Under the pieces are notes generated by a model. The model worked only from the letters and a program-made list of their open reading frames with translations, was not told where the DNA came from and made no database searches. A program made the position numbers and the translations under genes. This document shows, piece by piece, positions 51,967-63,085 of a stretch of DNA of 64,000 nt (positions are counted from its first letter, which is position 1; each line of letters starts with the position of its first letter). The DNA is taken from contig CM075102.1 in the NCBI GenBank assembly GCA_037576195.1, forward strand, positions 18,410,745-18,474,744, in the 5' to 3' direction. The stretch comes from Phytoseiulus persimilis. Lineage: Eukaryota > Arthropoda > Arachnida > Mesostigmata > Phytoseiidae.

Positions 51967-52243
51967 GCAATGAGTGTCAGACCGCGTTCGCACCCGGGCA
52001 CGCCCCAGTCGCCGCCGCCAGCCATGGGCGAATACCACGCGTCTCCGAATGTTAATGCTCCCATTTACATAACAAGTAGCAACAACCATCATCTTCATCA
52101 CCAGCAACACCTCAACAACAACAATAGCAGCTGTGGTGGCAGCAACAATAACAATAATGTTAACAGCCACAACAACAATAACAACATCATCCCAAATAGT
52201 ACAACCCTCGTACTCCATCAACAAGCGCCCAACACCTTACCCA
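51967..52243 (+). CDS. Caskin exon: Pro/His/Asn-rich linker
   Basis: The exon is 277 nt, phase 0 in (after TCTATTCCAG) and phase 1 out (CCCA|GTAAGT). It reads AMSVRPRSHPGTPQSPPP (window residues 328-345), then GEYHASPNVNAPIYI. A region of alternating His and Asn runs follows, including HHLHHQQHLNNNNSS, and it ends near LHQQAPNTLPS. The frame is the only one of the three that stays open. Low-complexity His/Asn tracts of this kind are frequent in arthropod nervous-system genes and are taken to be flexible. The SPPP and TPQSPPP stretches are candidate SH3 or WW ligands, which is inference. Its second codon is Met, so an alternative promoter could in principle start here, but the acceptor context and phase fit an internal exon. 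Repeat length may be polymorphic. Confidence 0.8.
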
Positions 52244-53366
52244 GTAAGTTGAGTATGCTCCCGGCTCCTGAATCATAGACTGTGTACATCGGGGACCTCG
52301 CCAGTGGTCCGTCTTCATGAACGACTCCAAGCGGAGGGTCCGCCGAAGAGTTCATCGAGCAATCGAACACATCGCGACAGTTACGAGCTGAGGTCCACAT
52401 CGCCACCGGGAACGTGAGCGCGAGCCGCAAAGGATTTCATCCCGTTTTGCACGTTGGATCAGGCTTCCTGGCTCATTCCCGGCAGTCGCTCGTTTGTCTG
52501 AAAGCATCGGCTGAATCTATTCAGAGGAACTCGTTAATATTGATGTGTACACTCTAGGATTTGGGCGCGAGTGGATTTCACGGGAAGTTTGCCATTGTAT
52601 GAGAGGAGCATTTTGGCCCGCGTCCAACGGGGCCGGTGGGAAAACCGCGTTCCGCCTTCGCGTTTGCTGCCGGAGGCTTTGTCAAAAAAGAAACTATCCA
52701 AATCCTTTCTTCCATTTTCTCGCAGAATCCGCTCGTATTTGATATCGCGCAGCACGCGCATCTCGTTAATCAATCTAGCTTCCAGTAAATGAGATTCACC
52801 TCCGGTCAACATCCACCAGCAAGCGCATGAGTTGATAGAAAGCCTGCAGAGGAAAGTAGGCTGCGGTGAAGGAAGGAGAAGGCCCGCGGTTGTCAAAGTC
52901 GGGTGACGAGCGAGCCATGTCGGAAGCACCACCTCACTGTTGTAATACAACGACTAAAAGTTGGGCATATTTTATGCTAATGAAAACAAGCGCCAAGGGC
53001 TCAGTGTCCAAAGGCTTCTGAAAAGACCTCGTGGAATAGAGAGAACACAGACTCTGTGTACCATGTACGAGCTCCCTACCGGATTGTGACATCGCCCGCT
53101 CCTTCACACTTTTTTCCTCCACCGTGGTTCCGATCGAACTATAATGACTCCTTCCTTGCGGATACGGGGTCATCGATTCGGGACCTTTGGTCCTCAAGTC
53201 GGGCTCCATATTTTCAGCGAATGAATCCGGAAATTGCTCTTATTCTCTGGGTGCCCATCCCGGTTTGGGATCAATCTTGCAGTTCCCTGGCAGAGTCGCC
53301 AAGAAAAGCTGGATGTCGGGTACGGAGCTCAGTCAAACGTTAATCATTCGGCGGGATTCTTTGCAG
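52244..53366 (+). other. Caskin intron, 1.1 kb
   Basis: The intron begins GTAAGTTGAG and ends TTCTTTGCAG. Nothing else is recognised in it. Confidence 0.85.
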
Positions 53367-53470
53367 TTGCACCGGCGGGATTCTCCGGAGATGTGAGAAA
53401 TTCCAGCTCGAGTCTGGATTCAGGTCGCGGCTCGAGCAGTTCTGAAGCCTCTTCATTCGGATCGAATAAG
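53367..53470 (+). CDS. Caskin exon: Ser-rich linker
   Basis: The exon is 104 nt, phase 1 in (after TTCTTTGCAG) and phase 0 out (AATAAG|GTATGT). Two bases complete an Ile codon, then it reads APAGFSGDVRNSSSSLDSGR (window residues 421-440) and GSSSSEASSFGSNK. The Ser-Leu-Asp-Ser-Gly-Arg-Gly core is typical of neuronal scaffold linkers and is a likely phosphorylation target, by analogy only. Both splice sites are strong and the frame joins the neighbouring exons without a shift. No domain is present. The text stays in line with the Ser-rich exon that follows 412 bp later. Confidence 0.85.
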
Positions 53471-53882
53471 GTATGTGCCATGTGAGGGATCGTTTCTCTC
53501 TTTTGGGGATTGTTTTCCGAAGCTTTTGAAAGGATTCCGACTCTGGATTCCTCGATGAGGAGCTCGAACCGAAATGTTCGGAACCCTCCGAACGGCATGG
53601 GTTCTGTTCGACTCTGTGCACGGCTAATGTCAGATCTCGCGGAGCTCCGCGCGCGGGATGCATGTTATACACATCCGCGCTGGTTCGCGAGAGCAAATGA
53701 GCGGGAGAGCGAACGGTCGCATCCTCATAGGATCGTGCGTATCTGCTGGGGAAACATGCTAGGTATATTGAGCAGAAGTGGTAGTAGTTTTCGCTCGGTC
53801 GGGTGCTGGCCAGCTTCGATACGGACGTAGCTATTTGAACAGAACGGAAGAAGTAACATTGCTCGGATAATAATTTCCGCAG
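53471..53882 (+). other. Caskin intron, 412 bp
   Basis: The intron begins GTATGTGCCA and ends AATTTCCGCAG. It is short, and nothing is recognised inside it. Confidence 0.85.
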
Positions 53883-54026
53883 GATCCGTTCCGCTTATCT
53901 TTTGCCTGCGGGTCTGCGGGTTCGGCGACAAGTCTGTCGGTGAGTTCTTGTTCTTCGTCGTCTTCAAGCGATGCCTCGTCACCAAACAGCATCAACGTCG
54001 CTTCGCTTCTGCTCAGCGGAGTTCCG
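53883..54026 (+). CDS. Caskin exon: segment just before the first SAM domain
   Basis: The exon is 144 nt (48 codons), phase 0 at both ends, between AATTTCCGCAG and CCG|GTAAGT. It reads DPFRLSFACGSAGSATSLSV (window residues 455-474), a Ser run, then SSPNSINVASLLLSGVP (486-502). In insect Caskins, as I remember them, a short helix of the type Asn-Val-Ala-x-Leu-x-x-x-Gly-Val/Leu-Pro stands immediately before the first SAM domain, so the next exon should open with the SAM helix (an Asp/Ser-Glu-x-Leu-x-x-Trp-Leu type sequence). That exon is not found in the remaining 10 kb. A 3-nt-multiple exon with phase 0 on both sides can be skipped without shifting the frame, so alternative use is possible. 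Confidence 0.85.
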
Positions 54027-56740
54027 GTAAGTTGATCGTTTGCTTTCTGAACACAGCCTTCGACCCAAGAAGAAGGCGGCCGTCCTCTTCGCCGTGACCC
54101 AAGCCCCGAAATCGCTCCGACCTTCTCCCTGAGGAAGAGCGTATTTTTTTCGCATAGTAGCGCAATCTCGTTTGTCCCCTGATTTCTGAAAAGTGCCCGT
54201 CCATAAGAAAGTACCCGACCGCGTTGGTACGGCGGTTGCGTCGATTGAAAGGTATCCGGCTCGAATCCAGTCTGTCTCTTATACAGTTCCTCTTTCGGCG
54301 AAACCCGAATCTCAGCGCCCGATGTGATGTTGCAGGTGGCCTCTGGGCAAGGGGAAGCTTGGAATTTCGCAGACTGAGTGTTTGGTCTAAAACATCGCAC
54401 CAAATAACACAGAGAATGCGGTTATGAATCATTCATTTGACGCGATTGTGCCCAGTCAAAACTGGGCTGGAAGGGACTGGGCCAAACTTGTGATCCGGTT
54501 CTGGTCGAAATTCAGAAATATGGACAGTTATTCGTAGAATGTGAAAGCTTTTTCCGCGCTGGAATTTCGCAATAATTTTTTCCTCGTCGACGCGGCGCAG
54601 CTCTGCTTCCGTCGCCTCCACCGCAACTAGTTTAGCTTGGGAATACTCCCGACACGGGATGAGTTCGAGCCTCATTTTGATAGCCTCTCAAGCGGGCATT
54701 TCTGCGCCGTTCTATTGCATCGTCGCAGCTACGCCGACACAACAGCGGCAGCAGATGCTTCCCGCTTTTCCGAAAGCGAAAGTTGACGGAGCCGCATTGA
54801 GAGCCCTAAAGCAATTTGGGATTCAAAACTTTGCTCTGGGATCGCGGTGGCGCCGTAGCCGAAGACAATCAATTATGAGCAGCGACTCGAGCTCCAAACC
54901 CTGTTTCAGTTTGCTCGGCTCGGCCGCAAGGTTCTCTCCTGCTGACTCCGTGAGTCGATTTGGAACTTCGACTCTCGCTCGATGCAGGACGATCGGCGAA
55001 TCTTGGTAGGAAGAGGATGAAACTCTCAAAGAATTCAGCAAATATACTTTTTGGGAAATCGGAACGAAAAGATGGGAATCGCGGAATTTCGTATAAGGAA
55101 CAGGGTGTGTCCGTTCCTTGAAGGCCACTCAGCTAACTAGACAACTCCTGTTGGACGAAGACGAAGTGCTGTACTTCCGAACCAGTTCCGCCTGGAGTTT
55201 CCCTCCAGGAACTGACCGAGGGGGTCGCTCCGTGGAGGCAATGACGGGGCAGGACAGACAAGAAAGGAGACGAGGCCAGAGTGGAGAGCATAAAAAAGGA
55301 GTGAGCAAGAGTGAAGTAGGATTGGCCGAGGGCAGATCCAGCAACTTTCTTCTTCCAAGATGGATAGATGACGCCGTTTTCGACGGCATCGGTTCGGAAC
55401 CGAGGACAGACAACCCGCTGCCGCGTCGACTCGAGCTCCCTCCAAGGTTTGAACTGTTCGTGCGCTCCGCTGCGGGCTCTAATTTTGCAGGGAGGCCAAC
55501 TGATCAATTTCCAATCCTCTAATCGGGTGTTTGGACTCTCAATTATCGTAGTGGCCTCCTGTTATTCTGCTTCGAGACGACTTAACCTCTTGCTCCGTGA
55601 CTGAGAACGGTTCGGGGCCAGAATGGGACAACAGAAGCCGCATTAGAACTGAACAGAAGCGCTGATCCATGGAATCTGATGCTAAATCCGAGCGGAGAAG
55701 GGCTTGATCACGCCGTATAAGGATAATTAAAACAAAAACGTTAATGACAGTCGAGCAGTATCCGCCCTCGCCCAATTTCTCCGATGGTTTGGGAGCGTCT
55801 TTTTGCTCTGCCCAAGGAAGACTTTGTGCGCAGGTTGCAAGGCGAGCGCTGGAGTTACCCGCGGTGCTCAGCTGGCTGTTTGCACAGTCGCGGAACAGGA
55901 AGAAGACGCAGGAGAACGACGGGGGAGGATCAGCCTGAAGCAAGGGCACTTAGAGAGCATACGTTCGACCAAAAATGTCTTCAGCCCCCAGGCAGCGATG
56001 AGCAATTTGGAGCAACGTAAACGCCGCCGCTGCTGCACAAATCGCGAAGTTTTTTGACACTGTCGCTACTAGACGCAAGCGGCCACGTTCGTACTCGGTA
56101 GTCATTCTCTTTTTGGTTTGAGTTCCGCATTGATTGCTGATACAGAGAACAATGTTGGGCTCGCGTTTGGCAGCAGATGCGGAGCAGCTCTGCGGCAGCG
56201 AAACCCCTCTGCGGGAACAGACGTCAGCAGAAGAAGCTCAGTCCCATCATTACAAAAAAATCAAAGGCAAGCGGTTCCGATTAAGTTTGACCGGCGCGAG
56301 CACTATCAGTCCTGAATAATCCGGACTCGATTGTTGTGCTTCTCATTCGCAGCACTTTTAAACCTGGAGAGTAAGCATCGAGGAAACCATACTCCCATCG
56401 ATCCCTCGAGGATGACGAATTGCGGCTCCGAATCGCGCCCTCTTCGTGAATCCCGCCTGACTTCCATCCCGATTTCGCCCAATCATCCGCTGCTTCATCA
56501 CCTCTTATCGCCTCGTCATCCGAAACTTTCAGAGTGTGGTTCACTGAGAAACGTGTCTTATCCGTGCCGTAGCTGAGAGAACAGACTCCGAGACGGGAAA
56601 TACGGGGCTACAGCTTTAGACGTCAGTGCTGCAGAAGGGATCTGTCTCATCTGATTTCCGTCGCAAGTCGAGGAGTTGCCTCGACTGAACTTCCCGTTAG
56701 GAAAAAAGAGCTCAGCTCGAGCTCTCGTGAGACGCTGCCC

Positions 56741-56771
56741 CTCCCCCCCCCCTCCCCTCCTTCTCCAACAG
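56741..56771 (+). repeat. C-rich tract (G4-capable on minus strand) ending in a strong splice acceptor
   Basis: A run of ten C and further C4 blocks is followed by TTCTCCAACAG. As RNA from the + strand this is an excellent polypyrimidine tract. As the complementary strand it has at least four G-runs and could form a G-quadruplex. The 41 bases after it end at a GTAAGC donor (56813). Confidence 0.6.
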
Positions 56772-59700
56772 CCTTGAATATCAACTGCATCGAGTACAGG
56801 CTCAGTATCTACGTAAGCATCCAGCGCAAGAGGCTCGTCATTTGAACAGATCTTCTCCAAAGTGTGTCTGACTGGCTCTCCCTCTGATCGGGCAGCACTA
56901 CCGCGCTCGCTCACCGAGGCGGGTTCGAAGACGCGTTCTCAGCGTCAAGTCAGAGGATGTATCCGAGTGAGCGGAATTCTCTGGAAGAATCGTTCGCAAG
57001 AGCAGCGAGGACGAAACCTTCATCCTCAGAGAGAAGGCCCAGCCATAGCTCCTGAGTACAGAATGATTGTTCCATACTCATGACGTTCGACTAATTTTAG
57101 CAAGCGCAGTTTCTGACAGAAACGTGAGAGTTCCGCTCCGGCCGAGAGGGCTCTCGGTGATAGGGCGACGCGAGAACGATACACTCTTGGAGCGTAGCAA
57201 GATTGTGAAGTTCATTGTCTCTCAATCCACAGCGTCTGCGTAAGCGCGGGTCCGCCGAACCCGGGTTATGTCGGTGTCCTTGCTTCGATTGAAGAAATGC
57301 TTCCTTGTTGATGAGTCGGGTTTCTTGAATAGTCACAATAGGCGCGTTGCTATAATATATTAGATCTAGCCGGAGATGAACCTCAGAATCACCAGGGGTC
57401 CTTGGAAATCAAAAGTTATTTGACCCGGAATCCATTATGACCTGGAGGAGATTCCGTGGCCTTGTTGTGAAGCGGCGAAGATCAAGGCGCATTACGCGGA
57501 ATAGACGAGATGCGGCGGAGCAGCTGCACTTGATTGCACATCTGGGTTTGTTAACGCTGCAGGGCTGGCGTCAGCCCCGTTGAAAGGATGGACTGGGGCG
57601 AAAAATTAACTCCTCGTTCTGAACGCTTTCATCGTCCTCCGGAAGGCGAGTTTTGATGGGCACGGCTCCGAGTCGTTGCCTCTCCGAAAAACTGCTGAGA
57701 CACTAATTGAGACGGAATATGAAATAAAATATTGAATTTGTTCCGGTAGAGCACACCGTATCTCGGTGGCTAGCCGGAAGCGACGGAGGGAGAGAGAAGC
57801 ATGCTCGAGACAAATAGCCGCGAAGTCGCCAAGATGAAGGAACGAGGTAGCATCCTCGAGATGGGGACAAGTTGTGCATTGTCAGGAGAGTTCGTCCAAG
57901 CTCATTTATCTTTCCGGCTCCACTCCGTGGCTGGTATGTTAATGGTCGTGGCCGATGTTTATAGGAGCTCGTGGTGGTCCCGGGGCCGTCTCCGCATACA
58001 ATGGATGAGAGAGAATCGAGCCAAGAGAGGAGCCTTGGCCTTTCTGTTCCTTGGACCAACCTTGTCTTCGCTCAGCTTCAGCATGCTGAGCACGCGAACT
58101 ACTCGCGTCCGCCTAAAGATGGAGGGCTCCTAATGAAACAAGACTTAATCTCAGAAGCTCAAATATTGGCGCGGTCGTCGACTGATTCCCCTCCGTATGA
58201 GGAGGAGACTCCACGCTGTAAGCGACGGAGATTATGTCTCGTCGAAGCTCGACGACGTTGGCTCTTTCGACGGCGCAACACCCTCTCAGCATAGCCTCAG
58301 CCTATTCTTCCCTGTCGCCGGGTTCAGATACGCTCACTCCGTTCGTCGTGGGATATTCCCTCTCTGTTAGGGGGTGGGCGTATCCTGTCTTGCTTCTCTG
58401 TTTTCGGGAATCATTGCTGACTCCATCGTTGCTCCAGTTTGCGGATCCACTCATGGCATCACCAACCGGCCGATTGCTTCTTTCCCCCAAGCATCGAGTT
58501 CTCGTGGCACCTATACGCAGTGCAGTTCTCGGCCTTTCTCTATTTCCTTTCGGATCCACTTCCGAGCCCTGGAATACCGGATCTTACTATCTCTTTTCGC
58601 GAACCCCGCCCCCCTCCCGCTTATTAGAATCTGTGCGCGGACGATTCGAATCCGGTGTTTAAGGTTACCGTTACGTTAGTTGGAATAACGTTAATGGCGT
58701 ACGATTCTCGAACACGTTGGAGCGGTGCTCCTTCTCCACAGTATGAGGAGATGAAACTCAATCTTTGCTCAATTTTGAAACACATAGTCACGCCCGCTCC
58801 ACTGTGAGGTCGTCTCGACCGGAGAAATGGCCGATAGCTGCCAAAGGAGGCGGACTACTGAAGCAAGCGAGGAGCCGACTTAAACTGAGATGGAGAGCAA
58901 CCGAAGCCCGGGGTCAGGCTTCCTGACTGAGTGTGCGACTCGGTTGAAACAGGGATGGAGCATCCCAGATTTTTCATTTGTCCACTCCGTGGATTCGCTG
59001 CAGAGTTTTTGTAACAATCCGGAAGCCTTCGTACCCCTCCCCCTCAGTTATATCTGAGGACTAGGAGGCATTGGCAGCGGACAATGATCAAACGTTTCTT
59101 AAACCCCACGGTCGGCCGCTGCAGTTTTCTGGATTTTTTGGGAACCTCGGATCGAATTGAGCTAAACCATGAGAACGTTTGGATTCCTCCGCGCTTGTGG
59201 AATATGGAAGTTACTTGGGGAGCTCAGTACGAGAATCAGTTCTGTTCTCGCTGCTGTTAATTCGCATTTTTTCCCTGCTGTGAATAAAGATTTCTCCGGA
59301 ATCATCGTTAGCTCGGGACAAGCTGGACCCGACAGCCCTCGTGTGGTCGGTTGGAGTTCCTGAAAAGCTGGATGGCATCCGAAATACGCTCAGTGGTGCC
59401 GCGATTTCGTGCCCCGTCTGGTTGACGACAGCCTCTCACCCGAGCCATGTTCTGATTTCGGAGCGACTATGAGGCGGGTTTCGATTCGTTCGTGTTATAG
59501 AGTTTCGTTCTAAGAATGTCAACCAGTTCGTGATCTCGTTCCGAGCTCAGAGATCAGAGTGATCGCGAAGAGCGAGAAACAACATGAGAGTGAGGCGACG
59601 GGCTATGAGCGGCTGACGAACGGATCCAGAGGGGCGATGTTGTGCCCACCGCCTCCGGGTACTCTCTCGTGCAATGAGCGTACAGGGAAGACTCAAGAAC

Positions 59701-62700
59701 CTGAAAACTCCCTCGCTCAAGCATCTCCCGTTCCTGTTGTGCTCGGGCGGCTCGATCTGATCGTGCTTCCCTCCCGTGGGAGCTGAAAACACCGATCGTC
59801 CAACGGCGGAAAGCCTTCCACATTCGTAGTCGCTTTGTATCAACATTTACTCTGGATGACAGAACAGCGGCTCGATGACCCTCTCGATGTAACCGTAGTT
59901 TGCCGCTGGTGATAGAGCTCGCTGTGCTCTCATGTTCAAGTGAAGCGCCGTAGTCTCCCAATCGGGAACAGTCAACGGACAGTTATGCAGAGCTGCCGAG
60001 AATTCTTGCGAGAAATGGATTTTCTCGTCGTGAAGTGTGCGGGACGACATGCACTCCTTGCAGGCAGGCAGGTAACGACGTCAGCTATAACTAGATTATC
60101 TCTGCAGCTGTTCACAAAGTTTGGTTGATAGGTAGGTATCGTGTTCCACGAGTGTCTTCCATTACCCAATCGGAGATGGCATCGAATTCAGCCTGTTGTT
60201 CTCGGAGGATTCATGGTTCTGTAAAATCATCCTCCCATCCATATCGCAAGACAGCGGTCCACGGACCTGCGCGAATCATTCCAGTTCATAAGCGAAATGA
60301 ATCGCTCGAGCCGATCGTCAAGCAACAATGTATCCCTTCTGATAAACTATCATGGAGCTTCTGATGGATATCAATCGAATACACTTCGATTTTCAAAACA
60401 CTCAGCGTGGAGTGCTTCGTTGCCGACGGTGCTGTTCCTGTGTTTGTGCTGCTAGTCATGCATATTGTAGTACCTTAATGCACAGAGTGCGAGCCTCGCG
60501 ATCACGGACAATGCACACACAGCTACCGATACGAACGCTCTGCAGAAGAGAGGAAGAAGTGCAATGCCTTCATGCTCCCACCACCATCGATGAATCACGG
60601 CGCCAATTTTGATGACGGATCCGTGTTTTATTCACGGGTGGTTTTCGAATCTATTGTGATCTATCAGAGTTTGCCGAGGCGTTTATATTCACTTCCGATG
60701 CCGATCCGCCGATCGATGGACGGAATGGATGTGAATTGATGAAGCTCGCGGAGGGATTCTCACGCAGAACTTCGACCTCACCGTATCGCATTCATGTGAA
60801 ACACCAACGAGATCATTCCTTCCCAGTTTGTTCTCGTGCAGAGTCCGACGGAATATTCCGGAAGAAGGGCCACGGCGTTCCTCCTCGGGACGTGCTCCAG
60901 TATTTGATGACTTCCACGTCCAATCGGAAACACTTCAGAATCATGCAAATAGGTTTTCTTAACGCGACTCGGGCATCATAAAGGTCAAGGCCACCTGGAT
61001 GCCGTATATAGTTCCGCGGACTTCAGGCGAGACTCGGCCGAATCTCTTCGATTTTTTGAATGATAGCGTCTTGAAAGCAATTCTGGAGGTCTGGGCGTTC
61101 TATCCAGTGTGGTCAATCGAAGGAGAGAGCGGTTCTCTAACTGATAAAGTAAAATACTCGTGAGGTGGAGTCAGGTGAAGGATGCGCGATCGGGAATGTA
61201 GTCATTCCCAGATGAAAACGCTCAAACGCCGCATGGTATTCGGAGAGCTGGATCAATGCTGACTTGGAGGAAATTCGCTCTCATTTTCGCTGGCAGGAAC
61301 TTTTCGTGAGCAACGGATTCTACTCAGGGATCCATTGAGAGGAGTTTTCTTAATGGAAACCTAATCGATGAGGACCACGGCAACGTTACATCCGACCTCA
61401 GACGCGACTGTCAGATTGCCCAGCTGTGTCTGAAGTTGTTCATTTCAGGGTATCCACATGGTATCATTTGAGATCGTCTTTGTGTATCCGATCCTCGGCG
61501 GGTCATCTCTTGGTTCTATTTCACTCTCCCAGCGGCTGCGCTCGATGGCGTGAGGTCTTCCATTTGTTCCATGAACTACAACAGTGCTCCCGACATTTGC
61601 TTCGGCCTTAACAAACAGACGATGAAGGGGAAAAGTACATCGACGGATGGGCGGGCGAACGTAAATGAACGCGGTACCACTATGTTTTTAGACAGGGCTC
61701 AGGTTCGCGACGTCAGCTTTCGTTCCTGTTCGGAAACTTCCGTCCAAGTTGAGCAGTCTTGACGTGGACTTCTCGAAGTCTCACATTTGTCACACCCGAT
61801 TCCTTCCGATCGATGTAGGCTTCGGAAGGCCGCCGACGCTCAAAGTGTTCACCTGTGTTGTCTATTGTTTCGTCGAACACAACTGAAGAAATGCGACGGG
61901 AATCTACTTGGGCCTGCTGTTCAGTCACTCAGGACAAGTTTAAACGTGTTCGATTGCTCGTTGCTCGCTTCTCCACTTGCGCGTTCGTATACGGATGTCG
62001 ACTTGTTTGTTTGACTGTTGCTCGGAGAAATATCCCGCTCGTGCGCGGGGCTCCGCTCAGAGGTTTCTCCCGGTCCGCCGGTGAAGTCTCAGTGCGCTCG
62101 CTGTCCTTGCCCTGCTTACTACCGGCTACAGCCCTAGTCTCCTCAGAGCGCGAACCCTCCTCCCTGGCAGCGGCGGCAAACTTGCCCTCCCTCGATGGAG
62201 CTCAGTCGATGATGTCAGAATGCTCCAGGCAACGGTGCGGTACGGTGCAGCCGGTCCCTCGCAGGACGGCAACTCCGTTGCCGGCATTCGTTTCGTCCGC
62301 CGACTTGTTTGTTGTTGTTCCGCATCCTCGAGGTTTATTCATTCGTTCTCGGATGCCGACACTTGATCGAAGTGGCCGTTAGTTGTACTTGTCAATCCCG
62401 TTTATTGTCGACCCGTGGAATGGGGAATTCAGGATGGTGTTCAACGTCAACTTCGAACCCCCCGTGATCGCCTCGTTTGAGTTCACTCGTTTCCTGTTCT
62501 CGTCAAGTGATAGCCGTTGAAATGTGCACAGTTTTACGGTTCGTGGATCACCGAATGGATACACTTACCTCCGGATCGACTGGCTGATCCGTCAGCTATT
62601 CGATCGATGTCAGTTGACTGTTTGAGTTCGCGTTGAGGTGTTGGTGTTACTCGAGAACTCGGTGAGGCGACAGGAGCGCAAGCTCTTCACCTCGGTTACA

Positions 62701-63071
62701 AGCATGCTTTCGAAACGCAAAGACAGCGGATATCGAATCAATCGATGGTTTTCACCCTTCCATCCCAAAAAGGTGAGCTTCGCCTCGACTCGGATCGACG
62801 CAAGGCCCCGTCGATCAATGACATCCTGTTCGCCTGGATACCTACTTGTCGGACTCAGGCGTCTTTCAAACGACGTCGGCCCGTGTTTGACCGGTCATTG
62901 CGATGCGAGACAGAGCGCCCAGTCGATCGGCTTGTCAAACTCACAGACTGGTATTTTGTTCGTCAGCACGAAACGGATTTCCTCGTTGTTGACAAAACTC
63001 GGAGCACGGAAAGAGGGCAACACGGAGTCCAGCTGTCCCAGGAAACTGGACAAGAAAAACAGTGTGTAGTG

Positions 63072-63085
63072 CACACACACACACA
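63072..63085. repeat. CA dinucleotide repeat
   Basis: Seven CA units stand in tandem. This is an ordinary short microsatellite. Confidence 0.9.

Noticed and set aside
57965..58217. 84-codon + frame between a possible acceptor and donor, in phase 0 after the last Caskin exon
   Set aside because: The phase fits and the text (ending STDSPPYEEETPR) looks coding, but the family places a SAM domain here, the acceptor has a weak pyrimidine tract, and the opposite strand is open too.
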